NCBI RefSeq assembly: GCF_020253525.1
Contig: NZ_JADCBK010000064.1
Span: 1-64,000 of the forward strand
Source: Aquidulcibacter sp.
GTDB taxonomy: Bacteria > Pseudomonadota > Alphaproteobacteria > Caulobacterales > Aquidulcibacteraceae
DNA: 64,000 nucleotides
Reading direction: 5' to 3'
Each line of letters begins with the position of its first letter. Within the stretch, counting starts at the first letter, position 1. Shown here piece after piece: positions 35,335 to 44,646 of the stretch. Position numbers and translations under genes: made by a program. The notes under the pieces are model-generated. The model saw nothing but the letters and a program-made list of their open reading frames with translations, was not told where the DNA came from and searched no databases.

Positions 35335-36823
35335 GGGTGTGATAAGGATCAGCAATACCGAGGTTTGCTAATATCTCTCTCTCTAAGCCTTCCATCTCCG
35401 CCGCATCATCATCGGCTTCATGATCATATCCTAAAAGATGTAATAGCCCATGCACAAATAAATGGGTAGCGTGATCTTTGAGGTTTTTGCCCTGTTCTTG
35501 TGCCTCACGTGCGCAGGTTTCGTAAGCAAGCGCGACATCGCCCAAAGTCTTCTCCAAGGCGTGCACCGTCTCAGGTGCCGGAAAAGACAGAACATTTGTT
35601 GGCTGATCCTTGTGCCGCCATTGCGCATTCAAGGCCTGAACAACCGGATCGCTGGTTAGCAAGAGGGCGACGCTATCTCCGTCTGGTTCAAAATAACGTG
35701 AGACGGTTTGCACAATCCGTTCGATTTCAGCGTCTGAATCAGGACCAAATACATGATGCCAGCCTTCAGCCTCAATTTGAACATCAACGCCAAAGGAAGC
35801 GGAGGTCTCGGTCATTTTTGGCTCTGGCGTGACGGGTGGTGGGCTGGGAGGGGGTGTCGCCTCTTCAGCTTCGCGCTCATAGGCCGACACAATCCGCCCG
35901 ACGAGCGGGTGGCGGACCACGTCTTCGGCGTTGAAATGCACGATCTTCATGCCTTCAACTCGCCGCAGAATTCGTAACGCATGCGGCAAGCCTGAATCAC
36001 TCACGCGCGGCAAGTCGATCTGACTTGGATCGCCGTTAACCACCATACGCGACCCTTCGCCCAAGCGGGTCAGCAGCATTTTCATCTGCATGCGGGTGGT
36101 ATTCTGCGCTTCATCCACGATCACAAATGCGTCCGATAAGGTGCGCCCACGCATGAAGGCCAAGGGGGCGACCTCAATTTCACCGGCGGCCTTGCGACGC
36201 TCTAATTGCGCGGCTCCAAGAAGGGTTTTGAATGCATCCCAAATGGGCTGAAGATAGGGATCCACCTTCTCTTCAAGGTCTCCAGGCAAAAAGCCCAAAC
36301 GTTCACCCGCTTCCACCGCGGGTCGGGTCACTACAACGCGTGAGACGCGCCCTTCCAGTAACAGCGAAACACCGACAGCCACGGCTAGAAAGGTTTTTCC
36401 CGTTCCGGCGGGCCCAACGCCAAACACCAAATCAAACTCACCACCCATGAGAGCGTCGAGATAAATGGCTTGGGTCGGAGTTCGAGGCTTAATGTCGGCG
36501 CGGCGCCCGGGCAAGGAAAGAGCGCCGCTCCGGGCGCGCGAACCCGCGCGAACGAATGTGATAGCCGAACGGACTTCAGGCAGACCCAAAGCCATCCCGG
36601 CTTCCGCCCTTTCAATGAGAGCCTGCAATGCCTCGCGCGCTTGGCCAACCGACACAGGATCATCGCCATGGACCAGAATATCACCGCCCTGGGCGGTAAG
36701 ATCGACACCGAAGGCATCCTCGACCAAGGTCAAATTACGATGAGCCGGACCCGCCACCAAAGGCACCAAACTTTGGTTGGTGAGGGCGACGCGCCCTTCC
36801 TCTGATTTGCGACGACGCGTCAC
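35327..36823 (-). CDS. PhoH-YbeY fusion: PhoH-type ATPase joined to endoribonuclease/rRNA maturation factor YbeY
   Basis: One frame encodes two proteins that are normally separate. Residues 1-336 (from the GTG at 36823, which overlaps the miaB stop) are PhoH/YbeZ, with [15 protein letters not shown] as Walker [12 protein letters not shown] as Walker B and [10 protein letters not shown] Pro-rich linker ([13 protein letters not shown]) leads to YbeY (337-498), with the metal-binding motif [16 protein letters not shown] (H-x3-H-x5-H). YbeY trims the 3' end of 16S rRNA and helps late 30S quality control; YbeZ is its NTPase partner. An internal ATG at 35815 starts the YbeY part but has no good SD. 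There is no stop or frameshift between the domains, so fusion is real in this sequence. Confidence 0.93.
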   Translation of the reverse strand: MTRRRKSEEGRVALTNQSLVPLVAGPAHRNLTLVEDAFGVDLTAQGGDILVHGDDPVSVGQAREALQALIERAEAGMALGLPEVRSAITFVRAGSRARSGALSLPGRRADIKPRTPTQAIYLDALMGGEFDLVFGVGPAGTGKTFLAVAVGVSLLLEGRVSRVVVTRPAVEAGERLGFLPGDLEEKVDPYLQPIWDAFKTLLGAAQLERRKAAGEIEVAPLAFMRGRTLSDAFVIVDEAQNTTRMQMKMLLTRLGEGSRMVVNGDPSQIDLPRVSDSGLPHALRILRRVEGMKIVHFNAEDVVRHPLVGRIVSAYEREAEEATPPPSPPPVTPEPKMTETSASFGVDVQIEAEGWHHVFGPDSDAEIERIVQTVSRYFEPDGDSVALLLTSDPVVQALNAQWRHKDQPTNVLSFPAPETVHALEKTLGDVALAYETCAREAQEQGKNLKDHATHLFVHGLLHLLGYDHEADDDAAEMEGLEREILANLGIADPYHTHD

Positions 36824-38247
36824 GAAGCAGTCACCAATTCCCCGGTCAGGGAATTCGGCATTGTGCCAATGATGCGAACACTTTGAATCTGGCCAATCAA
36901 ATGTTCTGGACCGGCAACGTGGACCGACTGCAACCATGGACTACGGCCCAATATCTGACCCTCATTGCGCCCTTTACCGGTGAAGAGCACGTCAAATGTC
37001 TCCCCAACTTTGGCAGCATTGAAAGCGCGCTGTTGCTCCAATATCAAGGCCTGCAAACGCTGCAGTCGGTCATCGGCGACTTCTGAAGCGACTTGGCCAT
37101 ACATTTCAGAGGCAGGTGTGCCCGGCCGCTTAGAATATTTGAAGCTATAAGCACCAGCATAGCCCACCGCGCGAACCAGCTCCATCGTGTCTTCAAAATC
37201 TTGTTCGGTCTCTCCGGGGAAACCCACAATAAAATCAGAAGCCAAAGCGATGTCCGGACGTGCTTTACGCACCTTGGCAATGGTGTCGAGATAGCTCTCT
37301 ACACTATGCTTGCGGTTCATGGCCTTGAGGATTTTGTTAGAGCCAGACTGCACAGGCAGGTGCAGATAGGGCATTAGCTCCTTCACCTCGCCATGCGCCT
37401 CAATCAAGTCGTCGCTCATGTCGCAAGGGTGTGACGTCGTATAGCGGATACGCTCTATCCCACCGATCTTGGCCAAATGGCGAACCAATTGCGCCAAAGA
37501 CCACGTCTCAGAGCCAGCCAGTGTCGGCCCCTGCCCATGGTAAGCGTTGACGTTTTGGCCCAGAAGCGTGATTTCGCGTACCCCTTGCTGCGCAAGCCCG
37601 CGGGCCTCGAGAATGATGGGGTCAACTGGGCGCGAATATTCCGCGCCGCGCGTATAGGGCACGACACAGAAGGTACAGAACTTATCGCACCCTTCTTGCA
37701 CAGACAAAAAGGCCGATGGACCGTCGGGTGCGCGCAAAGTTGGCAAGGCGTCAAACTTCTCGTCAGCCTCAAAGCTTGTCTCAAGCCGCTCACCGCTAGC
37801 ACGGGCCGCTCGGGCAATCAGCTCGGGTAGCTTATGATAGGCTTGTGGGCCCACGACTAAATCCACAGCTGGCGCGCGACGCATGATTTCTTCGCCCTCG
37901 GCTTGAGCGACACAGCCTGCGATCGCAATGGTCATTTTAGTACCATTCTGCGCCATCAAGTCCTTATGTGCTTTAAGACGGCCAATTTCAGAATAGACTT
38001 TTTCGGTTGCCTTCTCGCGAATATGGCACGTGTTGAGCACAACAAGGTTTGCATTATCAGGCTTATCAACTGGACTGTAGCCTAGGGGCCGCAAGACATC
38101 AGCCATACGTTCGCTGTCATAGACATTCATCTGACAGCCATAGGTCTGGATAAACAGGGTCTTGCCTGTCTTCCCATCTGCTGATGGGGCAGGTGTCGGG
38201 CGGTCTATCTGTTGGCTTTGGAGAGAGGTCGCGGCTTCTTCATGCAT
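36820..38247 (-). CDS. miaB: tRNA-2-methylthio-N6-dimethylallyladenosine synthase
   Basis: MiaB is a radical-SAM methylthiotransferase acting on i6A37 of tRNAs. The UPF0004 domain contributes cysteines in [21 protein letters not shown] and IAGCVAQ for the auxiliary cluster. The radical-SAM motif is [15 protein letters not shown], and a TRAM domain ends the protein ([12 protein letters not shown]). The length of 475 fits. It heads the miaB-phoH/ybeY-corC-lnt operon and overlaps the next gene (GTGA). Confidence 0.96.
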   Translation of the reverse strand: MHEEAATSLQSQQIDRPTPAPSADGKTGKTLFIQTYGCQMNVYDSERMADVLRPLGYSPVDKPDNANLVVLNTCHIREKATEKVYSEIGRLKAHKDLMAQNGTKMTIAIAGCVAQAEGEEIMRRAPAVDLVVGPQAYHKLPELIARAARASGERLETSFEADEKFDALPTLRAPDGPSAFLSVQEGCDKFCTFCVVPYTRGAEYSRPVDPIILEARGLAQQGVREITLLGQNVNAYHGQGPTLAGSETWSLAQLVRHLAKIGGIERIRYTTSHPCDMSDDLIEAHGEVKELMPYLHLPVQSGSNKILKAMNRKHSVESYLDTIAKVRKARPDIALASDFIVGFPGETEQDFEDTMELVRAVGYAGAYSFKYSKRPGTPASEMYGQVASEVADDRLQRLQALILEQQRAFNAAKVGETFDVLFTGKGRNEGQILGRSPWLQSVHVAGPEHLIGQIQSVRIIGTMPNSLTGELVTAS

Positions 38248-38325
38248 AAAGCCAGCCTAAAACGCCAAACGCAGCAAATAGGCAAGAGCATTCGCGCAAC
38301 ACTTTGTCGGCGAAACCAGACAGAT

Positions 38326-38832
38326 TTAGTCGGTGAAGGCTACAGCATCGCCGGGTTTAGCCTGCTTCAGCAGGTCACGCAGGTCGTCTTCGGCCAAAGC
38401 CACGCAACCCTCTGTAGGCCTATAGTCCTCTGAGGCGCAATGCATGAAGATGGCCGACCCCATCGCCGGCACAACGGGGTCATCATTATGTCCAAGAACG
38501 ACAATGATATTGTACAGCCCGTCGTCGCGCCACAAATGTTCAGCGCTAGCCGGATAGGGATGGGTCACGAACTGGTTGTATTTTGGATCATCTGCTGCAT
38601 CACACCACCCGTCTTGGGGCTGAATCGGCGTAGCATCAAATCCCGACACAGGCTTAGGTCCACGATCCTCTCGCCACAGAATGGCACGGATTGGCCACAC
38701 ACCAAGGGGGCTTGCCCCATCGCCCTCACGCTTTTCAGTGGCAGGCTTTGCACCACCCTTACCAATGGAACAACGCACTTTTGTTTGTCCGTAGGTCAGC
38801 CAACCCGATTTTGACGCTGCAAAAACCTGCAT
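38326..38832 (-). CDS. L,D-transpeptidase (YkuD-type) domain protein
   Basis: The catalytic signature is FMHCASEDYRPTEGCVAL (His and Ser-x-Gly-Cys type), preceded by a YkuD-like core with TPIQPQDGWCDAADDPKYN. Enzymes of this family cross-link peptidoglycan or attach proteins to it. No signal peptide is evident from ATG 38832 (MQVFAASKSGW), which is odd for a periplasmic enzyme. The track start 22 codons upstream does not supply one either. It is divergent from the response-regulator gene, with a 75-bp shared promoter region. Confidence 0.82.
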   Translation of the reverse strand: MQVFAASKSGWLTYGQTKVRCSIGKGGAKPATEKREGDGASPLGVWPIRAILWREDRGPKPVSGFDATPIQPQDGWCDAADDPKYNQFVTHPYPASAEHLWRDDGLYNIIVVLGHNDDPVVPAMGSAIFMHCASEDYRPTEGCVALAEDDLRDLLKQAKPGDAVAFTD

Positions 38833-38907
38833 AATTTCCCCTAGATCAAGACTCTGTGATGCCGCACCCTCTTGTATCACGCAATAGGGTGCAACCATGT
38901 AAGGGCT

Positions 38908-39594
38908 ATGTCACGCAAGCGCACCCTCCTTCTGGTCGATGACGACCATGATCTCCGCACCACCTTGGCCGAGCAATTCGAGCTGACGGGGGAATTCGAC
39001 ACCGTTATGGCCCAAGATGCCGCAAGCGGGGTCGCCGCTGCTCGCACCCAAGGTCCCGACCTCATCTTGCTCGATATCGATCTCCCCGATCTCGACGGTC
39101 GTGAAGCCTGTAAGGCGATCCGCACGGGTGGATTTGCAGGCCCTATCATCATGCTGACAGGTCAGTCCACCGATTCTGATACGGTATTGGGCCTCGATGC
39201 GGGTGCCAACGACTATGTCACGAAGCCATTCCGCTTTGCGGTACTTCTGGCTCGCGTACGCGCCCATTTGCGCAGCCATGATCAAACTGACGTCGCAACC
39301 TTGAAGATTGGTCCTTACGACTTCAAACCCGCAAACCGTACATTGACCGACGCCACCGGCAAGCGCATCCGCTTGACCGACAAAGAAGCTGCCATCCTGC
39401 GCTATCTCTATCGCTCCGGCGCAAAAGCAGTGCCTCGCGATGAATTGCTGCGCGAAGTCTGGGGTTATAATGCGGCGGTTACTACGCACACGCTGGAAAC
39501 CCACATCTATCGTTTGCGGCAGAAGATTGAGCCGGTTTCAAGCCGCAACGGGCTCCTAATCACGGAAGGTGGTGGCTATCGCCTTGAGCCATAA
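38908..39594 (+). CDS. OmpR/PhoB-type response regulator
   Basis: The receiver has the acidic pocket LLVDDDHD, phospho-acceptor D56 in LILLDIDLPD and K106 in VTKPF. The Trans_reg_C winged helix has LTDKEAAILRYLYR, PRDELLREVWGYN and THTLETHIYRLRQKIE. The start at 38908 has AAGGG upstream. No histidine kinase is adjacent. Sequence style recalls CenR-like essential envelope regulators of alphaproteobacteria, and the divergent L,D-transpeptidase would fit, but the identity is a guess. Confidence 0.9.
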   Translation: MSRKRTLLLVDDDHDLRTTLAEQFELTGEFDTVMAQDAASGVAAARTQGPDLILLDIDLPDLDGREACKAIRTGGFAGPIIMLTGQSTDSDTVLGLDAGANDYVTKPFRFAVLLARVRAHLRSHDQTDVATLKIGPYDFKPANRTLTDATGKRIRLTDKEAAILRYLYRSGAKAVPRDELLREVWGYNAAVTTHTLETHIYRLRQKIEPVSSRNGLLITEGGGYRLEP

Positions 39595-39612
39595 GGCTTA
39601 AGGCTTAAGGCT
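39592..39612. repeat. Three tandem TAAGGCT heptamers at a convergent gene junction
   Basis: TAAGGCT is repeated three times without mismatch. The first copy contains the TAA stop of the response regulator; the last overlaps the stop of the convergent gntR-type gene. Slippage here could lengthen the junction without touching either protein. Confidence 0.8.
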
Positions 39613-40420
39613 AGCGCCATTCATCGCGGCCGCCCTTGCGCTGCCGCGTTAAATTCATGTGATACTGGAAGCGTTCAGGCCGGTAATAGCCTTGGACAAC
39701 CTCAATCGGTGCCGATTGGGAATCTTTCATGACGCGCACGATCTTTAAAAGAGGCGAGCCGGTTGCAATCTTGAGGGCTTGCGCTGTTGCAGGCTCTGCG
39801 CTGCAAGCTGTGATCCATTGTTCGGCCGAAACCGCGACAAAGCCTGACCGCTCTAGCAAATCCAACATCGGCGTATGCGCCAGCGCATCCGGGTCGAAGG
39901 TCGCTGCGATGTCGATTGGCAAGTGGGTAACGATGTAGGAAAAAGGTTCGCCCTCCAGCTTGCGGATACGCTCTGCGCGCTGGACGGGGACACCGCTCGG
40001 GAGACCCAAGAGTTCTGCAATCTCTGCCGTCGCCGCAACCTGGGCCACATTTATGAGTTCAACCTCTGTAGAAAGGCCCATGACTTTCAGGGCTTCCATC
40101 AGATTATCAAAGCTGCCCTTCACGACTGGTACGGTGGCATTATAGGTCACGACGGTACCGCGGCCCCGATGGCGCGAAACCATGCCCGCCGAAGCCAATT
40201 CATTGAGGGCACGCTTTACTGTAATGCGCGAGACATTGAAGACATGCGTCAGATCTTGCTCGCCTGGCAAAACAGCGCCTAAGGGAAAGGCACCTGAGCG
40301 AATACGCTCACGCAGAACCAAAAATAATTGGTGATACAAGGGCGTCGGCAGCCTTGCGTCTACCATAGCGGCCTTAAGCTCGGAACTAGGTTCGTGAGAA
40401 TTGGGCAAGGTCGTGTCCAT
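39611..40420 (-). CDS. GntR/HutC-family transcriptional regulator
   Basis: The winged helix is near residues 25-90 (YHQLFLVLRERIRSGAFPLGAVLPGEQDLTHVFNVSRITVKRALNELASAGM). A UTRA ligand-binding domain spans about 105-250. UTRA regulators sense small metabolites and usually control nearby catabolic genes. The neighbours are the YciI-like gene and the aconitase/lyase operon, which are therefore likely targets (inference). Confidence 0.9.
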   Translation of the reverse strand: MDTTLPNSHEPSSELKAAMVDARLPTPLYHQLFLVLRERIRSGAFPLGAVLPGEQDLTHVFNVSRITVKRALNELASAGMVSRHRGRGTVVTYNATVPVVKGSFDNLMEALKVMGLSTEVELINVAQVAATAEIAELLGLPSGVPVQRAERIRKLEGEPFSYIVTHLPIDIAATFDPDALAHTPMLDLLERSGFVAVSAEQWITACSAEPATAQALKIATGSPLLKIVRVMKDSQSAPIEVVQGYYRPERFQYHMNLTRQRKGGRDEWR

Positions 40421-40492
40421 GAAAAGAAACTAGTCTGCCCTTAGGAAATGGAAAGCCCTAATTCCGGCAGGCTACTGAAGTAAGATTACGTC

Positions 40493-40870
40493 TCAAGCAC
40501 CGTTGGCACGCTCTCGAACAGAGTCAAGACTCTCCCAGATCTTACCGCCAGGATAAATTCCGATAGACATGGTCATATCATGTACTTCGACAGTCTCGAA
40601 CATCCCACAGGTGAAATAAGGGTCGCCGCGCATGATTGCCCAAGCAGCGTCAACATCATCGGCGCACACGATCAAGCACGATCCATGGATTTTTGAACTG
40701 CCAGGTGCCTTTAAGGGTCCAGCGGTGACATAAGACTGCCAATGGGCTTCAACATGGGCGAGATGCCCCGCCAAATGTTCGATCCGCTTTTCGGGTGCCG
40801 TTGGGCCATCTTTGCAGACAAACAAAAAAGTTGGTTGTGTTTGCCTTGGAACTGTCGGTGGATTTGACAC
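40493..40870 (-). CDS. YciI-like small protein
   Basis: The 125-residue protein has the dimeric alpha-beta barrel YciI pattern: FLFVCKDGPTAPEKRIEHLAGHLAHVEAHW, SCLIVCADDVDAAWAIMRGDPYF and HDMTMSIGIYPG. Some members act like muconolactone isomerase or as accessory proteins in small-molecule pathways; the activity here is unknown. It is divergent from the aconitase-family large-subunit gene, with a 117-bp intergenic region. Confidence 0.82.
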   Translation of the reverse strand: MSNPPTVPRQTQPTFLFVCKDGPTAPEKRIEHLAGHLAHVEAHWQSYVTAGPLKAPGSSKIHGSCLIVCADDVDAAWAIMRGDPYFTCGMFETVEVHDMTMSIGIYPGGKIWESLDSVRERANGA

Positions 40871-40987
40871 TTAGGTCTCCCTTTGTATGGCCATTGCCAC
40901 TTTAGGGGTGAGTCATTGCCTTGCCAATGTTGAAACGTTATTTGATATAAAGATAGATCATTTCTAAGCAAAGGTGCATCCGCGCGC

Positions 40988-42304
40988 ATGTCTGAAGCTT
41001 CCAGACCCCAATTGGTGAGTTCAGGTCAGACTTTGGCACAGAAGCTACTGGCACGGGCATCTGGTAAGCCACGTGTGGAGCCAGGCGAAATCATTTTAGT
41101 ACAAGTTGATTTGGCGATGGCGCATGATTCCAGCGGGCCGCGCCGATGGAAGCCCCATTTAGACTCCCTTGGTGCAACCCTTTGGGATCCGTCTCGCGTC
41201 GTGATTGTTTCGGACCATTATGTTCCGGCCGTCGATGGGGAGAGTGCCGCGATCCTAAAATTAACGCGTGACTTCGCTAAGGATCATCGGGTGGAGCATT
41301 TCTTTGATATGGAAGGCATTTGTCATGCAATCCTACCTCAGAAGGGTCTGCTTCGCCCTGGGATCTTTGTTGCTGGTGGGGATAGTCACACCCCGCATGC
41401 GGGTGCGTTTGGCTGTTATGCAGCGGGGTTTGGTGCCACAGATATGCTTGGCATTGTGGTTACCGGACAAACTTGGACCATTGTCCCTGAGACCATCCGC
41501 GTTGAAATGACCGGCTCTTTAGGGTCGACGGTCTCCGCAAAAGATGTGATGCTGGTGTTGTGCCGAGAGCTTGGCATGGACAACGCGTTTAAGGCGATCG
41601 AATATGGTGGCCCTGGCGTCGAAAGCATGCCGATGGATGAACGTATGGTTCTGTCCAATATGGCGGCGGAACTTGGGGGAGAAGTTGGGCTGATTGCCGC
41701 TGATAAGGTAACCCTTAGCCATATCCGCGCCCATGGTGGATGTGCGACAGAAGCCGACTTGGCTTGGAAGCCTGATCCTGATGCGGCCTATGAACGGATC
41801 ATTTCTATCAATCTTTCCGACCTCGAGCCGCAAATCGCGCTACCCCATTCGCCTGCCAATAGTTTCCCAATCAACCACGCGCTGGGGTCGCCGATCCATC
41901 AAGCTTACATTGGCGCCTGCGTAGGGGCGAAGTTGCAAGATCTTCACATGGCTGCACAAATTCTAAAAGGACAACGCATCGCCAAAGATGTTCGCCTTCT
42001 TGTCGCGCCAGCTAGCTCACAAGTCACCGCTGATGCGGCTGCGGACGGGACTTTGTCGACACTACTTGCTGCAGGTGCAACATTGTTGCCGTCAGGATGT
42101 GGCGCTTGTGCGGGCATGGGCGCGGGATTATTGGCCGCCGGCGAAGTTTGCATTTCAACAACGAACCGGAATTTTAAAGGCCGGATGGGCCATGCCGAGG
42201 CCTTTGTCTATTTGGCCTCGCCCTATACTGTTGCGGCCAGTGCACTTACGGGCTGCGTCAGCGACCCGCGAAAATTCTTCTCTGAATTGGCGGTGGCACA
42301 ATGA
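40988..42304 (+). CDS. Aconitase/isopropylmalate-dehydratase family large subunit (2,3-dimethylmalate dehydratase-like)
   Basis: This is a [4Fe-4S] hydro-lyase large subunit. Cluster ligands are visible in GACVGAKLQD and SGCGACAGMG, and GGDSHTPHAGAFGCYAAGFGATD is the substrate/cluster region of the LeuC/DmdA/HacA type. At 438 residues it is near the archaeal-type LeuC/DmdA size. The small subunit overlaps its stop, and an isocitrate-lyase-family gene follows. That combination occurs in the 2,3-dimethylmalate dehydratase (DmdAB) plus lyase (Dml) pathway of nicotinate fermentation. Leucine synthesis is less likely, because leuA and leuB are not nearby and the third gene is a lyase. Confidence 0.82.
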   Translation: MSEASRPQLVSSGQTLAQKLLARASGKPRVEPGEIILVQVDLAMAHDSSGPRRWKPHLDSLGATLWDPSRVVIVSDHYVPAVDGESAAILKLTRDFAKDHRVEHFFDMEGICHAILPQKGLLRPGIFVAGGDSHTPHAGAFGCYAAGFGATDMLGIVVTGQTWTIVPETIRVEMTGSLGSTVSAKDVMLVLCRELGMDNAFKAIEYGGPGVESMPMDERMVLSNMAAELGGEVGLIAADKVTLSHIRAHGGCATEADLAWKPDPDAAYERIISINLSDLEPQIALPHSPANSFPINHALGSPIHQAYIGACVGAKLQDLHMAAQILKGQRIAKDVRLLVAPASSQVTADAAADGTLSTLLAAGATLLPSGCGACAGMGAGLLAAGEVCISTTNRNFKGRMGHAEAFVYLASPYTVAASALTGCVSDPRKFFSELAVAQ

Positions 42305-42798
42305 CCGAGACGGCAGGGACAGGCCGCGCCTTTGTTTTTGGCGATGATATCGATACCGACCTGCTGGCGCCCGGGCATTTAATGAAACTGTCGGCCGAAG
42401 ACTTGGCACAGCATTGCCTTGAAGCAATTGCGCCGGATTTTGCAAAGTCGGTGCAGCCGGGTGATTTTGTGGTCGCTGGCAAGAATTTCGGCTTGGGCTC
42501 CTCGCGTGAACAAGCAGCCATTAGCTTACGCCTTCTAGGTGTTGGGGCTGTTATCGCACCAAGTTTTGCGCGAATCTTTTATCGGAACGCGCTCAATTTA
42601 GGACTGCCAGCGCTTTTCTGTGAGGAAGCCTATCGTATCGCTGAAGGCGACCAGTTGATGGTCGACCCGGTCTTGGGCAAGATCACGAATAAGACGCGTG
42701 GTGAGACTTTATCGTGTAAACCTATTCCAGACCATTTGATGGCGATGGTTCGGGCTGGGGGCTTAATCGCTCATCTGAAATCAAGACGCGGCACATAG
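42301..42798 (+). CDS. Aconitase-family small (swivel) subunit
   Basis: This is the LeuD/DmdB-like swivel domain: FVFGDDIDTDLLAPGHLMKL at the N-terminus, FVVAGKNFGLGSSREQAA (substrate loop) and IIAPSFARIFYRNALNLGLP in variant form. It overlaps the large subunit by four bases (ATGA), which supports a stoichiometric complex. It precedes the lyase gene by nine bases. Confidence 0.86.
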   Translation: MTETAGTGRAFVFGDDIDTDLLAPGHLMKLSAEDLAQHCLEAIAPDFAKSVQPGDFVVAGKNFGLGSSREQAAISLRLLGVGAVIAPSFARIFYRNALNLGLPALFCEEAYRIAEGDQLMVDPVLGKITNKTRGETLSCKPIPDHLMAMVRAGGLIAHLKSRRGT

Positions 42799-42807
42799 GG
42801 ATCGAGC

Positions 42808-43692
42808 ATGACACAATTTTCTTTGCACGAGCGGCTCGGCCAAAGCAAAGCCCTTTTAGCCCCGGGCGCTTATGATGCTTTGAGTGCGCTTTTGGTGGAA
42901 CAAGCAGGCTTTGAAGCCATTTATATGTCCGGCGCATCCATCTCTTACACGCAATTGGGCCGGCCAGATATTGGGTTGGTCTCGGCTACCCAAGTTGCCG
43001 ACATCATTGGCCGCGTACGCGATCGCGTCCAAATCCCACTTATTGTGGATGCCGATACAGGCTTCGGGAATGCGCTTAACGTTCAACATACGGTTCGACT
43101 GTTTGAGCGAATGGGGGCCAATGCGCTGCAATTGGAAGATCAAACCGCCCCGAAGCGCTGTGGCCATTTAGCGGGGAAAGAACTGGTCGCACCCGGCGAA
43201 ATGGTGGGAAAGATCAAGGCCGCGGTGGACGCCCGTGCCTCGGAAAGCACCTTGATTATAGCACGTACCGACGCCATCGCGGTGGAGGGATTTGACCATG
43301 CATTAGAACGAGCAGACCTCTACCGCCAAGCAGGCGCAGACATTTTGTTTGTTGAAGCCCCACAAGCGATTGACCAAATGCAGGCGATTTGCCGCGCATT
43401 TCCGGCTACACCGCTCTTGGCCAATATGGTCGAAGGCGGCAAGACGCCACTGCTCACATGCGATCAATTATCCGAGATGGGCTATCGATTGGTGATTGCT
43501 CCTGGCTCGATGGTGCGGCTCCATGCTTTTGTCGCACAACAGTTTCTGCAATCGCTTAAGGCCAATGGCACAACGGCCTTGTTCCGCGATAGGATGTTGG
43601 ACTTTAAACAAATCAATGAGTTGTTGGGATTACCAGACCTCATGAATCAAGGCTCTCATTATGAGATGCGCGGCCAAGAAGCGGCGGAATAG
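42808..43692 (+). CDS. Isocitrate lyase/PEP mutase family lyase (2,3-dimethylmalate lyase-like)
   Basis: This is a TIM-barrel enzyme of the ICL/PEPM superfamily. Metal ligands lie in DADTGFGN (D81, D83), and KRCGH (116-120) holds the catalytic Cys typical of C-C lyases such as PrpB and Dml. LAPGAYDALSALLVEQAGFEAIYMSG is characteristic of the Dml/oxaloacetase-type branch. In operon context it would cleave the hydrated product of the preceding dehydratase, for example 2,3-dimethylmalate into propionate and pyruvate. Methylisocitrate or citramalate are alternatives. The operon ends here, with a small gtaa-loop hairpin and T6 just downstream. Confidence 0.82.
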   Translation: MTQFSLHERLGQSKALLAPGAYDALSALLVEQAGFEAIYMSGASISYTQLGRPDIGLVSATQVADIIGRVRDRVQIPLIVDADTGFGNALNVQHTVRLFERMGANALQLEDQTAPKRCGHLAGKELVAPGEMVGKIKAAVDARASESTLIIARTDAIAVEGFDHALERADLYRQAGADILFVEAPQAIDQMQAICRAFPATPLLANMVEGGKTPLLTCDQLSEMGYRLVIAPGSMVRLHAFVAQQFLQSLKANGTTALFRDRMLDFKQINELLGLPDLMNQGSHYEMRGQEAAE

Positions 43693-43840
43693 TGCTCTAT
43701 TGCCGTAAGGCTTTTTTCACTGCGTTTCATTACAGTTTTGTCTCTATGTTGCCAGATTCTGGGTGCATGAAAGCTGTATGGTGATTAGGGACGGTCTCTG
43801 CTGTGAAAAGCATCTGGGTTCAGGTGTTTGGGCTCAACCT

Positions 43841-44590
43841 ATGTTGAGCTGGCTTTCCTGCACCTTCATGGTTTTTGGGCTGCTGTTTGCAGGCTCTGCG
43901 ACTGCACAAACTCAAAAGCGGACAAGCGACCTTACGCTGAATGATATGTTCGCCAGCCCAAATGCAGCTGCCGCACAAGCCGTTTCCTTTAGTGCAGGGC
44001 CCAACAACATCCGTTTTGTCCTAGACCGGTCGCAACCGCGGGTCGTTTTATTGCGCTTTGAGGGCGATCCCGAAGTCTGGGCACTGACTTCGCAATGGGG
44101 ACCACGCGGCGATGAGTTTTTGCGCAATGATATTGGAGAAGTCATTGTGCGTATCACCACATTGGGTGGCGTCACGGTCTATGGGCCATTGGGCACCAAT
44201 GGCGGCCTAGCGGCTAGCGAGGGGCGAGCGAAAACCCTATCGGCCCCAGTGCGAAGCGAAGGCAATCTACAAGCCACCTTAGAAAAAGCGCTGCGCTGGT
44301 TTGATAAATTCTCCAGCCGAAACATTCGGGTTGAGGCTTCGGGTGCATTGCCGCCGGCTTTGGTCCATGAAGCGCTTGAGCGCGCTGCGCAAGGCATGTC
44401 GCGCGCACCGCGTGGCTATTTCGGTCGACCAGAACGTCGCGTCAAACTAATCCGCGTTCAGCGCAGCTTTGATCGCCCCAGTGTACGTTGGCAATCCGGG
44501 GTTTTGACGATTGGTGTGGTGCCTGGCGCAGGCTACGCCGGTAGGCCGTCGAGTGCCGCGGTTCTCTTGGCGCTGACGAAGGGCAAATAG
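43841..44590 (+). CDS. Secreted protein of unknown function (DUF4908-like)
   Basis: From MLSWLSCTFMVFG the product has a Sec signal peptide ending SATAQ and a mature part of about 225 residues with no enzyme motif that I recognise. Stretches such as RVVLLRFEGDPEVWALTSQWGPRGDEF and VRWQSGVLTIGVVPGAG recall a family annotated DUF4908 in Caulobacterales; this is from memory and unverified. The track start is 26 codons earlier and would bury the signal peptide. No strong SD decides it. Confidence 0.6.
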   Translation: MLSWLSCTFMVFGLLFAGSATAQTQKRTSDLTLNDMFASPNAAAAQAVSFSAGPNNIRFVLDRSQPRVVLLRFEGDPEVWALTSQWGPRGDEFLRNDIGEVIVRITTLGGVTVYGPLGTNGGLAASEGRAKTLSAPVRSEGNLQATLEKALRWFDKFSSRNIRVEASGALPPALVHEALERAAQGMSRAPRGYFGRPERRVKLIRVQRSFDRPSVRWQSGVLTIGVVPGAGYAGRPSSAAVLLALTKGK

Positions 44591-44646
44591 TCACACGACA
44601 GACTCAGGCGATTGCCCCGACCATAGGCTCGGCATATATCAAGCCC

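Noticed and set aside
43700-43722. Terminator gccgtaaggctttttt after the lyase gene
   Set aside because: The T-run is good but the stem is only about three pairs, too weak to list as a terminator.
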